DNA from: Jaltomata sinuosa
Taxonomy: Eukaryota > Streptophyta > Magnoliopsida > Solanales > Solanaceae
Assembly (NCBI GenBank): GCA_003996215.1
Contig: QJPP01004094.1
Span: forward strand, 62,001-126,000
DNA length: 64,000 nucleotides
Direction: 5' to 3'
Under the pieces are notes generated by a model. That model saw only the letters and a program-made list of their open reading frames with translations, made no database searches and was not told the DNA's origin. Shown piece after piece: positions 22,601 through 33,177 of the stretch. Numbering within the stretch: position 1 is the first letter of the stretch; every line of letters starts with the position of its first letter. The position numbers were made by a program, and so were the translations under genes.

Positions 22601-23452
22601 ACAAAACTACAAAAACAAAATTTCCCTTCACTCAACAGTCTGGACCCTCCTATAGTAGAAAATATTATTCCATAGTGGCCAACCTTTCACTATAGCGGGT
22701 GATAACAGTTTATAGGGGTGAAATGAATTTCTCGCACATTCACCCCCCTATTCCACCTGAAAACATCACTTTCCCCCCGATCACTTTGCTCCCGTCATTT
22801 GAAAATAAGGTAATAATTATAACACTTTACTTTCGCTATATCATTGTAAAAATAATAAGCACTTTATTCTTGAATTTGGTGGATAAAATAGATATTGGGT
22901 TTGTTTTTAAATTTTGAATTTTGGCTTTAATTTGTTGGAATCCCGAAGAATGGATGCTTCCCTTACATTTAGAATGCTTCAGCTTTCTGGGCGGAAGAAT
23001 TTTGGGGTTCATGGCCAAATATGGGTTCAAAATAGTAGGGAATGTTGTGGGTTGTTCTTGATTTTGAAATGTCAATTTGCACAATTTTTAGGAGTTATAA
23101 TGCCCAAATTTTTGCATGAAATAGTAGTACGGTACTTTGGGAACACTGATCTGAACTTAGATTGATAAAAATGAAATTTTGGATCAAGAGGCGCCATTGT
23201 TGCACCTCTAGAAAATCTGGAATGCTAAATGCCGAGATAGAAGATCAAGGTCGCTATAGTAATGCCGCCATAGCAGAGAAATTCTCGCTATCGCGATAGT
23301 CCCGTAGCCGGTTGTAGTCTGCTATTAAGAGAGGCTGTAGGTAGTAGCCTCCCATACAGGGTCAAGATGTTGATCTTCTCCAAACTTTTGATTTTCTTGT
23401 ATCTCACAAGTTCTAATCCAACCATTTGTTAATCTAGCAAACTTAATACTCA
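22601..23452 (+). other. Leader of plus-strand transposon-protein ORF with word modules
   Basis: Noncoding. Words based on CTATAGCGG and CGCTATAG occur at 22625-22705 and again at 23225-23330, and also at 22090-22180 on the other side of the proposed LTR edge. An A/T-rich stretch lies between them. The last 100 bases before the ATG at 23453 are T/C-rich. Confidence 0.45.
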
Positions 23453-24173
23453 ATGGCTGCCACTCAAAAACACATACCAGCTTCTGAGAGGTTCTCCGAT
23501 GATGCTAGTCAGTAAATATTTCTTAACTATCGGAGGATCGGTTTCTACTATTAGAGGGTTTTCAATATGAGGGCCATGGCAGAACAAGCATGCGCATTTT
23601 TTAACACGCTCCAGGAGTTTAGTTGGGGCCCACTGGTAGAGGATCCTCTTTCTGGAGTCTCAGGCTAGGTGAGGTAGTTCTATGCCATACTCACCACTAT
23701 GCTTTGGGATGACGCCAACCCCACCATCTGCATTGGGGGAAGGGATAACCCCATAGATGTCCAAACCATTAATAAGGTACTCAGACTGCCTAACATTTTC
23801 AATGCTATATATGATGCCAAGCTTCGAGGGATGGAAAGGAATGGATGAAGACACACTGATAGAGTAGGAGTTTAGGGACCAGGTTTACTGGCCCAGCACC
23901 GAGGGTGTCACGAGCATGTATTTTATAGCCTATGCTTGGAGGTGGCTGAACTTAGTGTCCCAGAGGATTCGTTTGTTAGGAAACCCCACCGATATGACCT
24001 ATCCTCGAGCCTTGGTGGTGGACTGTGCCATACAGGGCATTCAGTTGAATGTCAAGGCACAGATTATGTCAGAGTGGAGGGACTTCTACCAGGGCACCAA
24101 TAAGGGCCCCTTCCTTGTTGGGCTAGTGTCTGCACTGTGCATGCGAGTTAGGGTACCTGAGGAGGATGTTGGC
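23453..24173 (+). pseudogene. Putative plant transposon protein domain ORF, broken and truncated
   Basis: From ATG 23453 the frame reads MAATQKHIPASERF, then continues through frameshifts and stops. Recognisable blocks are FYAILTTMLWDDANPTICI, VQTINKVLRLPNIFNA and, in the best open piece (23916-24176), WLNLVSQRIRLLGNPTDM, YPRALVVDCAIQGIQLNV and GLVSALCMRVRVP. This is the standard order of the plant-specific Transposase_32-type domain found as an extra ORF in gypsy-lineage elements. It is the same family as the minus-strand ORF at 7000-8344 but a diverged branch. The Athila LTR begins at 24174, cutting the ORF off. Confidence 0.75.
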
Positions 24174-25673
24174 TGATAAGTTGGTAATATACCAACTTAT
24201 TGAGCCTTTAATCATAAATTATTGCTATGTTTTGATAAGATTTAGGGGTTCTTATGGCCTTTATTGATGTGAATGCAAGTAATCTTTGTCAAATGTAGAA
24301 AAGAAGGAATTAGACCCAAAAGAGCTCAAAAGGAGTTCAAGTGTGAAGTGATCAAGAGAGATGAAGATTATTCCGAGAGGTGCAGATGCAGTGTGACATA
24401 CACAATGCTTGGTGTGGTACGCCCCTCCCTCCGCATGAAGTTCAGAAAAAAAGGATAATATGTTAAGGGGTGCGACCACTGTGTGATGCGCACTCTACCT
24501 GGTGTGGTCTGCACCCTAATTTTCACAAGACCTAAAGATGAAGCCTAGTCACTGGTCTATTGAGAAGGAGTGTTGCAACACGCACAGTGAGACGTGCAAA
24601 AGGTACATCACAGTGCACAACTCCTGAGGGGCATTTTTCTCCACTTTTATGTGATGATTTGAGAACCTTCTAAAACCCAATTTAGGCATTGTTTTTGATA
24701 GTCTTGAATAGCGTTCAGATTTTGGAATATTGTTGAACAAGTTTTCTCTCTCAAGGCAAGATAGAGGGTTTCACCAATTTTTCTCCATCTTCAACCTTGT
24801 ATTTGTAAATTGAGTTTGGATATTGGAAACTTCTTCCATTAATAAAAGGGAATTTGAATTACCCACTTGGTATTGCTTCTTATTCCATTAGCATGAGTGG
24901 CTAAGACTCCTTTTCTAGGGGTATGTGTATGATGGGTACTTGATTAAAAGGTATGGTTCTTGCTTATTTTTATTTATAATTGCTAAATTAATATGGGTCT
25001 AGTGAATTCTCCATGTTTTAACTTAAAAATTAATTGTTGCAAACATTGATTGATATTACTTGATTGTGTTTTTGCTTAACAAAGAGGTTCATAATTTTGG
25101 ATAAGAATTCACTAGTGGATACCTGGGATACATTTAGATTGAGGCTGGAAATAACTCAATTCGCCGGAAACACCCATTTAAGAGTCTAATCTAGAGATAG
25201 TGTGACTTTCCCAAGCTAATATTGGTTGGTTAATGATAAAACAATGGTGCTTGAACAAAGACCATTGGATAAATGTTTGTGATATCGAAAGATTAACATT
25301 CATGCCTAAAATCAATGCTACCCATATTTTTTAGTGAAAATTTATGTAATTGAGCAAGTACCTTGACCCGTGCTCGAGTCTCATCAGAAGCATACCCCTA
25401 GTCGTCCTCTCTCTTGATACAATCTTGTGTTTACTTTCCGTGTTTTCTTGAATTGTGAATTGGACAGATTTCTCTATTCCCCGATTTCCCCACTTTTTAC
25501 TTTTATTATTGTTTGAACATTAACTCTATTGGTGATTGATATACGACAATCCTTTAGGCAACTCTACCATTTATCTGTGGGATCGACCCTAACTCCCATC
25601 AGGAATTATAAATTTTGTTTTGCTTATTGATTGCCTTCACCTCCGTATGGAGAGTGTTACTTGATCATTATCA
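24174..25673 (+). repeat. 5' LTR of Athila element (1.5 kb)
   Basis: Starts TGATAAGTTGGTAATATACC and ends GATCATTATCA, followed after four bases by a PBS. It is roughly 80% similar by eye to the solo LTR at 26180-27596. A word module of GTGCGATGCGC and GGTGTGGTCTGCAC occupies about 24375-24640. Confidence 0.85.
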
Positions 25674-25677
25674 AAAA

Positions 25678-25695
25678 TGGCGCCCTTACTGGGGA
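25678..25695 (+). other. Athila primer binding site (tRNA-Asp)
   Basis: TGGCGCCCTTACTGGGGA differs slightly from the usual Athila PBS TGGCGCCGTTGCCGGGGA, which pairs with tRNA-Asp. Confidence 0.8.
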
Positions 25696-26179
25696 ATTTG
25701 TTTTGAGTGGCCTTTTTGATTGACTATTGAAATCACCTTGTGAGTTCTTGTTTGCTTTTTACTTTTCTTGTTGTTTATGGTTATTTGAACAGGTTGTTCC
25801 CAAAGCATCATCGCCCAATACTTCTTACTTGACCCATATGCAATTGAGGAGATGACTATAGTAGGCCATAAGTTGAAAATGTGGGGAGCTGAGGGGGCAA
25901 TGGGTGCTACCTCCGCTAAATTGATGAATGGAGGAAAAATGGAGCATGATAGGATAGAGAGCTATCCATCGCTCAAACACTCCTCTAATTCATGGCCATG
26001 GGTGTGGCGAACCACACAGTTGAGATGGTTAACATGATTGGCGTTGTTCGGGCTGTGAAAATAGTAGAGAAGACATGGACTGTTCTAGTGAAAATAGTGA
26101 AGAGGCATTGGCTGCAAATAATGAGAAGGGTTCCCATGAAGGTTTCCAAAAACTAAGCCCAATTTTATGGAGACAATAT
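25696..26179 (+). other. Athila leader and decayed gag start
   Basis: About 480 bases between the PBS and the solo LTR. No long frame is open and I cannot recognise the gag N terminus; short stretches such as 25852-26037 are open but show no domain. It ends with AATAT, the left TSD of the solo LTR. Confidence 0.5.
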
Positions 26180-27596
26180 TGATAAATCGGTAATCTACCA
26201 ACTTATTGAGCCTATATCTGTGAATTATTGTTATGATTTGTATAGATTTAGAGGTTCTTATGGCCTTTATTGATGTCTATACATGTAGTTTTGATAAATG
26301 ATGAGAAACAAGGAAATGGACCCAAAAAGAGCTAAAAAGGAGTGAAGTGTGAAGTGTTTGGAAAAGCTAGAGATTCGAACCTGAGATGCAGTGGCCGTGC
26401 GATGCGCACAAGCTGAGGTGTGAACTGCACCTCCTCCGCATGAAGCTTCAAAAGCCACTGAAGAATATGCTAAGGGGTTTGGTCATTGTGCGATGCACAC
26501 ATCCCAAGGTGCAAACCGCACCCACTTCGCATGATGCTCCTAAAGTTAGCTGAAGTCACTGGTCCGATTGAAGAAGGTGTTTGATGCGCACATCACGACA
26601 TGTGAAACGCATGGTGTGCCACACACCACTCGAAGGGAAATTTTGTCCTAAATTTTAGTGACATTTTGGGAAACTATAAAAGGCAAATTTAGGCACAATT
26701 GTATATAAAATTCTTCAGTCCTGAATATTTTAGAAAGCTTTTTGCCTTGAGAACATGTTTTCCTCTCCAATGAAGAGGATTTTGACTTACCCATTTGGTA
26801 TATCTCTCTCCTTTTCTATGAGTGGCTAATTTCTCTTGTCTAAGGGTGTGTTAATGATGGGTGCTTGACAAATGGGTGTGGGTGTTGTTAATTCATCTTT
26901 ATAATTGCTTATTTGACATGGGTCTAGTAGTTTCACAAAGTTTTAATCCTAAGATTGGCGGTTGCAAACATTAATTTTCATTACTTGACTATGTGATTGC
27001 TTGAAAGAGGATTTCATGGTTTCGGATGTGAAATTACTAGTGGGAACTTGGGACTCCATCCAGATTTGAGGCTAGAAATAGCTCTTACCAAAGGAGTCAC
27101 CCACTTAAGGGTCTAAGCTAGAGATAGTGTGACCTCTCCAAGCTTAGATTGGTTTTTTGTTGATCAAACCGATGAGGCTCTAACCAAGATTATCGGATAT
27201 ATGGTTGTTGATCGAGAGATAACAATCCATATTCTTGACCAATGTTACTTATGTCAATAAGCGAGAATAAGTGTGAATTGATAATTACCCTATCCCATGA
27301 TTAAAGCCCCATCGGATACACATCCCTAGTCACCTACTCAATTTGGTACACCCGCTTTTGTTTATAGCTTTGATTTGAATTATGATTGTAGTGACAACAT
27401 CCCAATTCACACAACCTTTTACTTTACTTGTTTTAAGAATTTACTCTCATTGTGAACTGGTTTTGCACAATCTTCATTTTGCTAGCTCCAAGTCCCTTGG
27501 GTACGACCCCGACACCAGTTGGGAATTATCAATTTTGTTTTACTACACGATCACCATCACCTCCCACTTTGGAGAGTATGATTTGAGCATTCATCA
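26180..27596 (+). repeat. Solo LTR of the Athila family (1.4 kb), TSD AATAT
   Basis: Starts TGATAAATCGG and ends GCATTCATCA. AATAT at 26175-26179 and 27597-27601 flanks it exactly, and no internal region is attached, so it is a solo LTR left by LTR-LTR recombination. TATAAAAG at 26675-26682 is the likely TATA box. A word module (GTGCGATGCACAC, GGTGCAAACCGCACC) covers 26385-26640, immediately upstream of it. Confidence 0.85.
26675..26682 (+). promoter_or_regulatory. TATA box of Athila solo LTR
   Basis: TATAAAAG lies 35 bases after the end of the GC-rich word module. Confidence 0.5.
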
Positions 27597-27601
27597 AATA
27601 T

Positions 27602-27788
27602 CATAGGAATCAAGGTTGGAACGTAAAAAATGATGGCACTTTGATCAAAAATATGCTTGCGATAGTGTTGGAGAAAGTAGAGTCCGTTGACGAAGGTCTC
27701 AGGGAGTTGACATACAATCTGGGTAGTCTGGGTCAAACTTTGAACTCACACTCTATTTCTAGCAAATGGAATAAAGAAATAATGGTAT
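27602..27788 (+). pseudogene. Athila gag C-terminal fragment
   Basis: The frame encodes NMLAIVLEKVESVDEGL and NLGSLGQTLNSHS. This is the coiled-coil stretch after the gag nucleocapsid region in Athila/Tat elements, where the usual pattern is LLKVES.D..V..L followed by S.SIK. NA3 has the homologous stretch at 44597-44800. NA2 was inserted after 27793, and the gag sequence continues at 33178. Confidence 0.65.
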
Positions 27789-27793
27789 GGCTT
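27789..27793. repeat. Target-site duplication GGCTT (left) of NA2
   Basis: GGCTT at 27789-27793 and 33173-33177 exactly flanks the NA2 LTRs. Confidence 0.92.
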
Positions 27794-28385
27794 TGATACT
27801 AGCATGGATAGCATGGTTGACATGAGCATGGATAGTATAGATGACACATACGATGTTCATGCAATGGGAAGCTTATGAGTCCGTGGGAGTGATGCGGATG
27901 AAGAAAAAAGGCCATTTGTGCAAGTGGCTAGGCTTTAAATTCAAGAATCCACAAAGAAGACAACCAAACAAGGCCCTTGCCTCATTAAGGGCAAAATTAT
28001 AAAAAGTCAATATCTTCTTATTTCCTTAATAAAAGTAGTAGCTTTTCTTCATTTTTGAAGACGGGTTTTTGCATATTGAAGATTGATACTCTAAAACTTG
28101 TAGTTGGTAGTGTAAGGCTTAGTGTAATTCCCTTAAGGAATTAATGAGTGATTAGGGTGACTCTCTTGATTGTTTGTTTAACTTCTTTGGTTAATTAATC
28201 GAAGGTCTCCCACTTGTGGATTTCACTTAGTTTTCCTTGATTAGTTGAGTTGAATTAGTTTCTAGTTGTTGGAATCAATTGGGAGGTGAGGGTTTTAGCC
28301 CCTTGTTTCCCATAATTTCAATTCCTAGTTATTAATTCTCATATATTTTTCTCTTTCTTTCTTGTTTGCTTAATTCCCATTATCA
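27794..28385 (+). repeat. 5' LTR of NA2 (592 bases)
   Basis: Starts TGATACTAGC and ends CCCATTATCA. It differs from the 3' LTR by scattered substitutions only. It shares a GATTAGGGTG block and a CTTGTGGATT block with the NA1 LTR, so the two families are related. Confidence 0.93.
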
Positions 28386-28387
28386 TT

Positions 28388-28401
28388 TGGTATCAGAGCT
28401 T
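28388..28401 (+). other. Primer binding site of NA2 (tRNA-iMet)
   Basis: TGGTATCAGAGCTT starts two bases after the LTR end and is identical to the NA1 PBS. Confidence 0.9.
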
Positions 28402-29539
28402 GGTTTAGGTTTGTTTCCACAAAACTAAGTCTTGGAAATTTGATATCTTCAAAATCCAAAAAAAATAAAAAAATCCGAAAATCCCAAAAAAATTCAAAAA
28501 AATCCGAATTTTTTTAATTTTGATTTGTTATTTTTGACACTAGATCTTGATTCCCTAGTGTTTTTTGAGTCTAGATCTCAAATTTCGTGCGATTTGGAGT
28601 TATAAAAGTGGAGTTGCCATTAAAGGGTTTTGAGCTTTTGAAGCTTTACAAACTTTGAAAGTGGATCTATTGATTGAGGAGGAATTGGAGCTTAAAAACC
28701 ATTGGGGTTTGTTCCCTACGTCAAGGGGAGGCTAATCCTAAAATTTGAGCCAATTCCGAGCTAATTTGAAGGTGTTGGTGTTTAGTATGTGTTCTTGGTG
28801 TTCTAGGTGTTTTTGATATTCATCAAGAACATCTTGAAGAAAAAGAAGCCAAAAGGTATATTTGATCCAATTTTTCCAAGTCAAAGTGGTCAAAGATGTT
28901 TGTTGGGTCCACAAGTGGAATTTAGAAGAAAAACAAAATCCGAAGGACCAAATCGTCCCCTTAGAAAATGTTTTGGGGGATGAAATGCACACTTGCAAAC
29001 TTGGACAGAATGCTTCAAATTTTGGGACCCCAAAATTTTTCTAAGTGTTGGAACTTTTAAGACCCCAATTTTTTTCCGAAGTGTCCAAACTTCAAACTTC
29101 TTCTTCTACACTCATTTCTCTTAGATTTCTCAAATATTTAACACATAATTAACATCTTTAATTACTTGTTAACTAGTTTTAAAACATCAAATCATCTCTT
29201 TGATTCTCCAAATTAAGCAACAACAAGTAGTTTCTCCTACTTTTTGTTACCTAATTCTTGAGTCCGAATTCTTTCGTGCTTCTTCCTCCTTTTTTTCTTG
29301 TCTTGCTTCGTTGATTAATTTCTTGATTCAAGTCTGTTTAGAGTCTTTCAAGTCGTCCTTCTGTCAAGAGTCACAAGAATCCACTCCTCCGCAAAGGATA
29401 GGTGACCTTGAGTTTATTGAGTTGAACTAGTTCACCACCAATTTTGAGACAACGACATAGAAGATGAGTTGAGAGTTTACATACGAGTGATGTGAGGCTT
29501 TTTTCTACTAATATTGTTTGTTGAGTTTTTGTAGGTACA
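28402..29539 (+). other. Leader of NA2
   Basis: Untranslated. 28530-28770 is homologous to the NA1 leader. Around 28900-29060, where NA1 has its GC-rich module, NA2 instead has short inverted words such as AATTTTGGGACCCCAAAATT. The end reads GAGTTTTTGTAG/GTACAATG, a splice-acceptor-like sequence just before the first ATG. Confidence 0.6.
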
Positions 29540-30284
29540 ATGTATAATCATTTTCCTTATAACCATGGAAGAAGGAGCTTGGTGAACAACATGGGGACGA
29601 ATTTCAATGTGTCAAGAAGGGTGACCAATATGAATGAAAGGGTGGTTGAAATAAATGGGAGGTTTGGAGGTATCGAGGAAAGGGTGAAAAGGATGGATAG
29701 TATGATTGAAAGGGGGTTCCTTATGACAAATCGAAGTGAAAAAACAAGAAGGACCTCGGGTCAAGAATCCAACCTATACTACCCCCAACCAAGAATCCTT
29801 GCATGTACCTTATGTTTCAACCCAACAACACTACCCACAAGTAACCTACCAAGATATCTATTATCAAAACCCTCTTTATGATGAAATATGTTAAGAGGTT
29901 AGCCCGAATGAATGGTGGGAAGGACCCGAAGGCTTTGGTATGAACCAAGGCATGAGATGTCAAGGAAAATGGGTTAGTGGAGATAGGTATAGGAATGAAG
30001 GAGGAAGGTGTGAAGACCGAAGTGATCGATATGGTGGTCAAGGTGTTCCAAATCATGGGATGGGTGACAACATGGCGAGTCTTCCAATGTTCCAAGATGG
30101 TAGTCAAGCTATTCAAGCTTACTACAACACAAAAGGGGAAGACCAAGCCTATGGAGGTAATCATGATATATCTCAATCTTCTTCTCCTTCTATCATTCGA
30201 TGTTATACGTGTCAAGGTGAAGGACATATTGCTAGAAATTGTCCACAAAAGAGGTCAAATGTTATCTTGTGTGATGGACCTTGA
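29540..30284 (+). pseudogene. NA2 gag-like region with CCHC zinc knuckle, frameshifted
   Basis: The first frame (29540-29881) begins MYNHFPYNHGRRSLVNNMG and contains a short coiled stretch, NERVVEINGRFGGIEERVKR. After a frame change, the second frame (about 29900-30284) is Gly- and Arg-rich and ends in CYTCQGEGHIARNC, a CX2CX4HX4C zinc knuckle that binds RNA in retroviral nucleocapsids. I do not see the usual capsid (Retrotrans_gag) domain, so the protein is shorter than normal gag. A TGA at 30282 separates it from the next frame, which continues in phase; a single base change would explain the stop. Confidence 0.75.
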
Positions 30285-32612
30285 GCTAAAAATGTGATAG
30301 AGTATGAGGTTGGGAATGGTTATGATGAGCCTAAGGTTAGGAATGATGAAGCAACCTCAAATATTGTTGATGAGCAATTGGAGAAGGATTTGAACTCTTC
30401 TTGTGATCTAAAGAGAATCATGGGGGATCTTTCTAAAGAGGAACTTGATCAAAGTGTGAACCTATTTCATAAAAGGTTTAAGATGATGGATTGGGTATGT
30501 TCCTTGGTCATTGATGGTAGGAGTAGTACTAATGTGGTGAGTTACACTATGGTTGATAGAACGAAGCTTCTTACACAAAGACACCCCAAGCCATACACAC
30601 TTCAATGGCTCATTGATAATTATGAAGTAGAGGTAACCAAGCAAGTGATCGTGGATTTTAGCATTGGCAAGTATCGAGATGATGTGTTATGTGATGTTTT
30701 GCCCATTCAATCTTGTCATATGTTATTTGGTAGACCTTGGTTATTCGGTAGGGATGTTCAATATCAAGTGGATTCCAACAAATACTCATTTGTATTTGGA
30801 GGACGAAGGCACATTCTTGTACCTTTAACACCCTATCAAGTGAGTGAGGACTACAAGATAATGAGGGAGCTTCAGAAAGTACTTAAAAGAGAGGAATTTG
30901 AAAAAGAGAAGAAAGAATTGGCTCAAGAAGCAAAGTTGTATGAGATTGATGAGCCAAGAAGTGACTTAAAAGAGGTGCACAAGGAGCACTTAATTGTGGG
31001 ACTTGTCAATACCAATCCCATGTTACCTACTAACCATGGTTCTAGCATTTTGCCTAGTACCATCCCTTCTATTTTGCAGGTTCATGGACAAATATTTCTA
31101 AAGGAGGATCCGAACAAAGTCCCTCATGAACAAAGGGTTGAAGGCCTAATAATGAAGCTACCTAGCAAGTTAACTCTTAAAAAGAAACACAAGGACCAAG
31201 TTTATGGGTCCAACATGATGCATTTGAGGGAAAGCTTTGGGAAACCAAGTGTGGTGCACAAGAATGGACACTCAAAGGCCCGTCTTCGAGGTATGTACCC
31301 TTCCCCTCTTATTCCAAGCAATCCTTGGAGTCATGATGAAATTTTTCCTATGGTAGGTAGGTTTTGGAAATTGTATGACCTCATACCCTACCATGAGAGT
31401 GATGATATAGCTCCAATGTATTCATGGTTGGTTTTGGATATGCTTACGTTATGTGAGTTTCATGTTTTGAATGCCAACCATAGTTATTGTTTGGGAAAAA
31501 ATCCATGGTGCATTCGTGATGCCCAATTTATATATTCTACTCCTTGTCACACTTATGTGGTTAGACAAGTTGAGGTGTTAGGATGGATTCTTAAAAACAT
31601 GAATCCATTTTTTTATCCATTCTTTGTGGGAGTTTGTTTGAGGAATAATAATGAAGTGTACTTGAAATGCTTAATCTCGTCCTCTTATGTTCCAAATTGT
31701 GAATGCCATCTTGTTAACATTCTTTCCTTAAAGTGTGTATTTGTAATTGAGAACCCTCGAGTGGATGCTAAGTTGCTTATTTATTTTTGGGAGAGTCCAT
31801 GTATATTGAAAGCTCCTTGTCACCTTCATAGGGTTGGACAAGTTGAAGTTTCAAATGGAACTCTTGGAAGCATGTTTGGTTCTATGATAGAAGGGACCCC
31901 AACTCCGTGGGAGTATTATTTGGTATGGAGTGATTTGACTCCTAATAAATCCCTCGACTATTCTAGTAGCATGGCTTTGTTGGTGCACTTTATTCCTTTG
32001 GAAATTTATCTTACAGAGAGGATTGTTCTGTGCTTAAAATGTCTCTTCTTATCTATCGGTGTCCTTATCTTTTGGCATGCCCTACATGAGAATAGTGAGT
32101 GCAACACCTTTCTCTACTACCTTTTTGCTTATGATGATACCCATAGTGGTGTGAGATTTATTTTGTATGGAGGTAAAGATATGTGGGCCTTTTACCTTTT
32201 TGACCCGAATGAACCCTTATGGGTGATTGCACCACTTTTGGTGTGGCCTACTTGCGAGACAATGAAACAATTGTGTCTTATGGATCCAAAGTTAGATATG
32301 ATACCATCTTTTGGAATACTTGATGCCACAAAGACCTTTGTGTTTGCCTTGTCTCTTGATGTTTATCATAACAAAAACCTTTGCACCTTGTATAATGAGT
32401 TGCTTTTATTGGAAGAAAAGGATATTTGGTTATATCTCAAATTTGTGCCTCCTTGGCATGGTGATATTGTTGCTAACCCTTGTACTAACCCTCATGCTTT
32501 GAGGATGTTTTGGTTGTTGTCCTTCTCATGTGTCTTTACGGTTTGGATTCAAGGACGAATCATTTTCAAGAAGGGGAGGATGATACTAGCATGGATAGCA
32601 TGGTTGACATGA
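30285..32612 (+). CDS. NA2 protease-like plus unknown C-terminal domain ORF (about 775 codons)
   Basis: Open from just after the TGA at 30282 to a stop 32 bases inside the 3' LTR; the first ATG is at 30429 if GTG 30294 is not used. About residues 55-185 resemble a retropepsin of chromovirus-type Ty3/gypsy elements: CSLVIDGRSSTNVV (the D[ST]G-like active site is here DGR), then PYTLQWL, VDFSIGKYRDDVLCDVLP and LFGRPWLFGRDV. An acidic and basic linker follows. From about residue 330 to the end the sequence is unlike pol: hydrophobic, Cys- and Trp-rich, ending in NTFLYYLFAYDDTH, MWAFYLFDP, KQLCLM, KDIWLYLKFVPPW and NPCTNPHALR, the block shared with NA1. RT, RNase H and integrase are absent. Confidence 0.8.
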   Translation, partial: AKNVIEYEVGNGYDEPKVRNDEATSNIVDEQLEKDLNSSCDLKRIMGDLSKEELDQSVNLFHKRFKMMDWVCSLVIDGRSSTNVVSYTMVDRTKLLTQRHPKPYTLQWLIDNYEVEVTKQVIVDFSIGKYRDDVLCDVLPIQSCHMLFGRPWLFGRDVQYQVDSNKYSFVFGGRRHILVPLTPYQVSEDYKIMRELQKVLKREEFEKEKKELAQEAKLYEIDEPRSDLKEVHKEHLIVGLVNTNPMLPTNHGSSILPSTIPSILQVHGQIFLKEDPNKVPHEQRVEGLIMKLPSKLTLKKKHKDQVYGSNMMHLRESFGKPSVVHKNGHSKARLRGMYPSPLIPSNPWSHDEIFPMVGRFWKLYDLIPYHESDDIAPMYSWLVLDMLTLCEFHVLNANHSYCLGKNPWCIRDAQFIYSTPCHTYVVRQVEVLGWILKNMNPFFYPFFVGVCLRNNNEVYLKCLISSSYVPNCECHLVNILSLKCVFVIENPRVDAKLLIYFWESPCILKAPCHLHRVGQVEVSNGTLGSMFGSMIEGTPTPWEYYLVWSDLTPNKSLDYSSSMALLVHFIPLEIYLTERIVLCLKCLFLSIGVLIFWHALHENSECNTFLYYLFAYDDTHSGVRFILYGGKDMWAFYLFDPNEPLWVIAPLLVWPTCETMKQLCLMDPKLDMIPSFGILDATKTFVFALSLDVYHNKNLCTLYNELLLLEEKDIWLYLKFVPPWHGDIVANPCTNPHALRMFWLLSFSCVFTVWIQGRIIFKKGRMILAWIAWLT
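32568..32580 (+). other. Polypurine tract of NA2
   Basis: AAGAAGGGGAGGA directly precedes the 3' LTR and is identical to the NA1 tract. Confidence 0.88.
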
Positions 32613-33172
32613 CCATGGATGGTATAGATGACACATACGATGTTCGTGCAAAGGGAAACTTATGAGTCCGTGGGAGTGATGTGGATGAATAAAAAAGGCC
32701 ATTTGTGCAAGTGGCTAGGCTTTAAATTCAAGAATCCACAAAGAAGACAACCAAACAAGGCCCTTGCCTCATTAAGGGCAATATTGTAAAAAGTCAATGT
32801 CTTCTTATTTTCTTAGTATAAGTAGTAGATTTTCTTCATTTTTGAAGATGGGTTTTTGCATATTGAAGATTGATACTCTAAAACTTGTAGTTGCTAGTGT
32901 AAGGCTTAGTGTAATTCCCTTAAGGAATTAGTGAGTGATTAGGGTGACTCTCTTGATTGTTAGTTTAACTTCTTTGCTTAATTAATCGAACGTCTCCCAC
33001 TTGTGGATTTCATTAAGTTTTCCTTGATTAGTTGAGTTGAATTAGTTTCTAGTTGTTGGAATCAATTGGGAGGTGAGGGTTTTAGCCCCTTGTTTCCCAT
33101 AATTTCAATTTCTAGTTATTAATTCTCATATCTTTTCTTCCTTCTTTCTTGTTTGCTTAATTCCCATTATCA
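32581..33172 (+). repeat. 3' LTR of NA2 (592 bases)
   Basis: Starts TGATACTAGC and ends CCCATTATCA; followed by the right TSD GGCTT at 33173-33177. Confidence 0.93.
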
Positions 33173-33177
33173 GGCTT

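Larger units (their letters stand above)
27794..33172 (+). mobile_element. Non-autonomous LTR retrotransposon NA2 (complete, 5.4 kb)
   Basis: Two LTRs of exactly 592 bases (27794-28385 and 32581-33172), a tRNA-iMet PBS, a PPT identical to that of NA1 and a perfect 5-base TSD. The coding part holds a zinc knuckle, a protease-like stretch and a long C-terminal region shared with NA1, with no RT, RNase H or integrase. It inserted into Athila gag. The equal LTR length and strong similarity suggest it is among the younger insertions here. Confidence 0.93.

Noticed and set aside
24174..27596. A single small element with two LTRs and a 0.5 kb interior
   Set aside because: AATAT flanks only the second LTR (26180-27596), and Athila gag continues after it. 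The outer flanks (TTGGC and AATAT) do not match.
29817..30248. 143-codon minus-strand ORF
   Set aside because: Opposite the NA2 gag region with its zinc knuckle; no recognisable features of its own.
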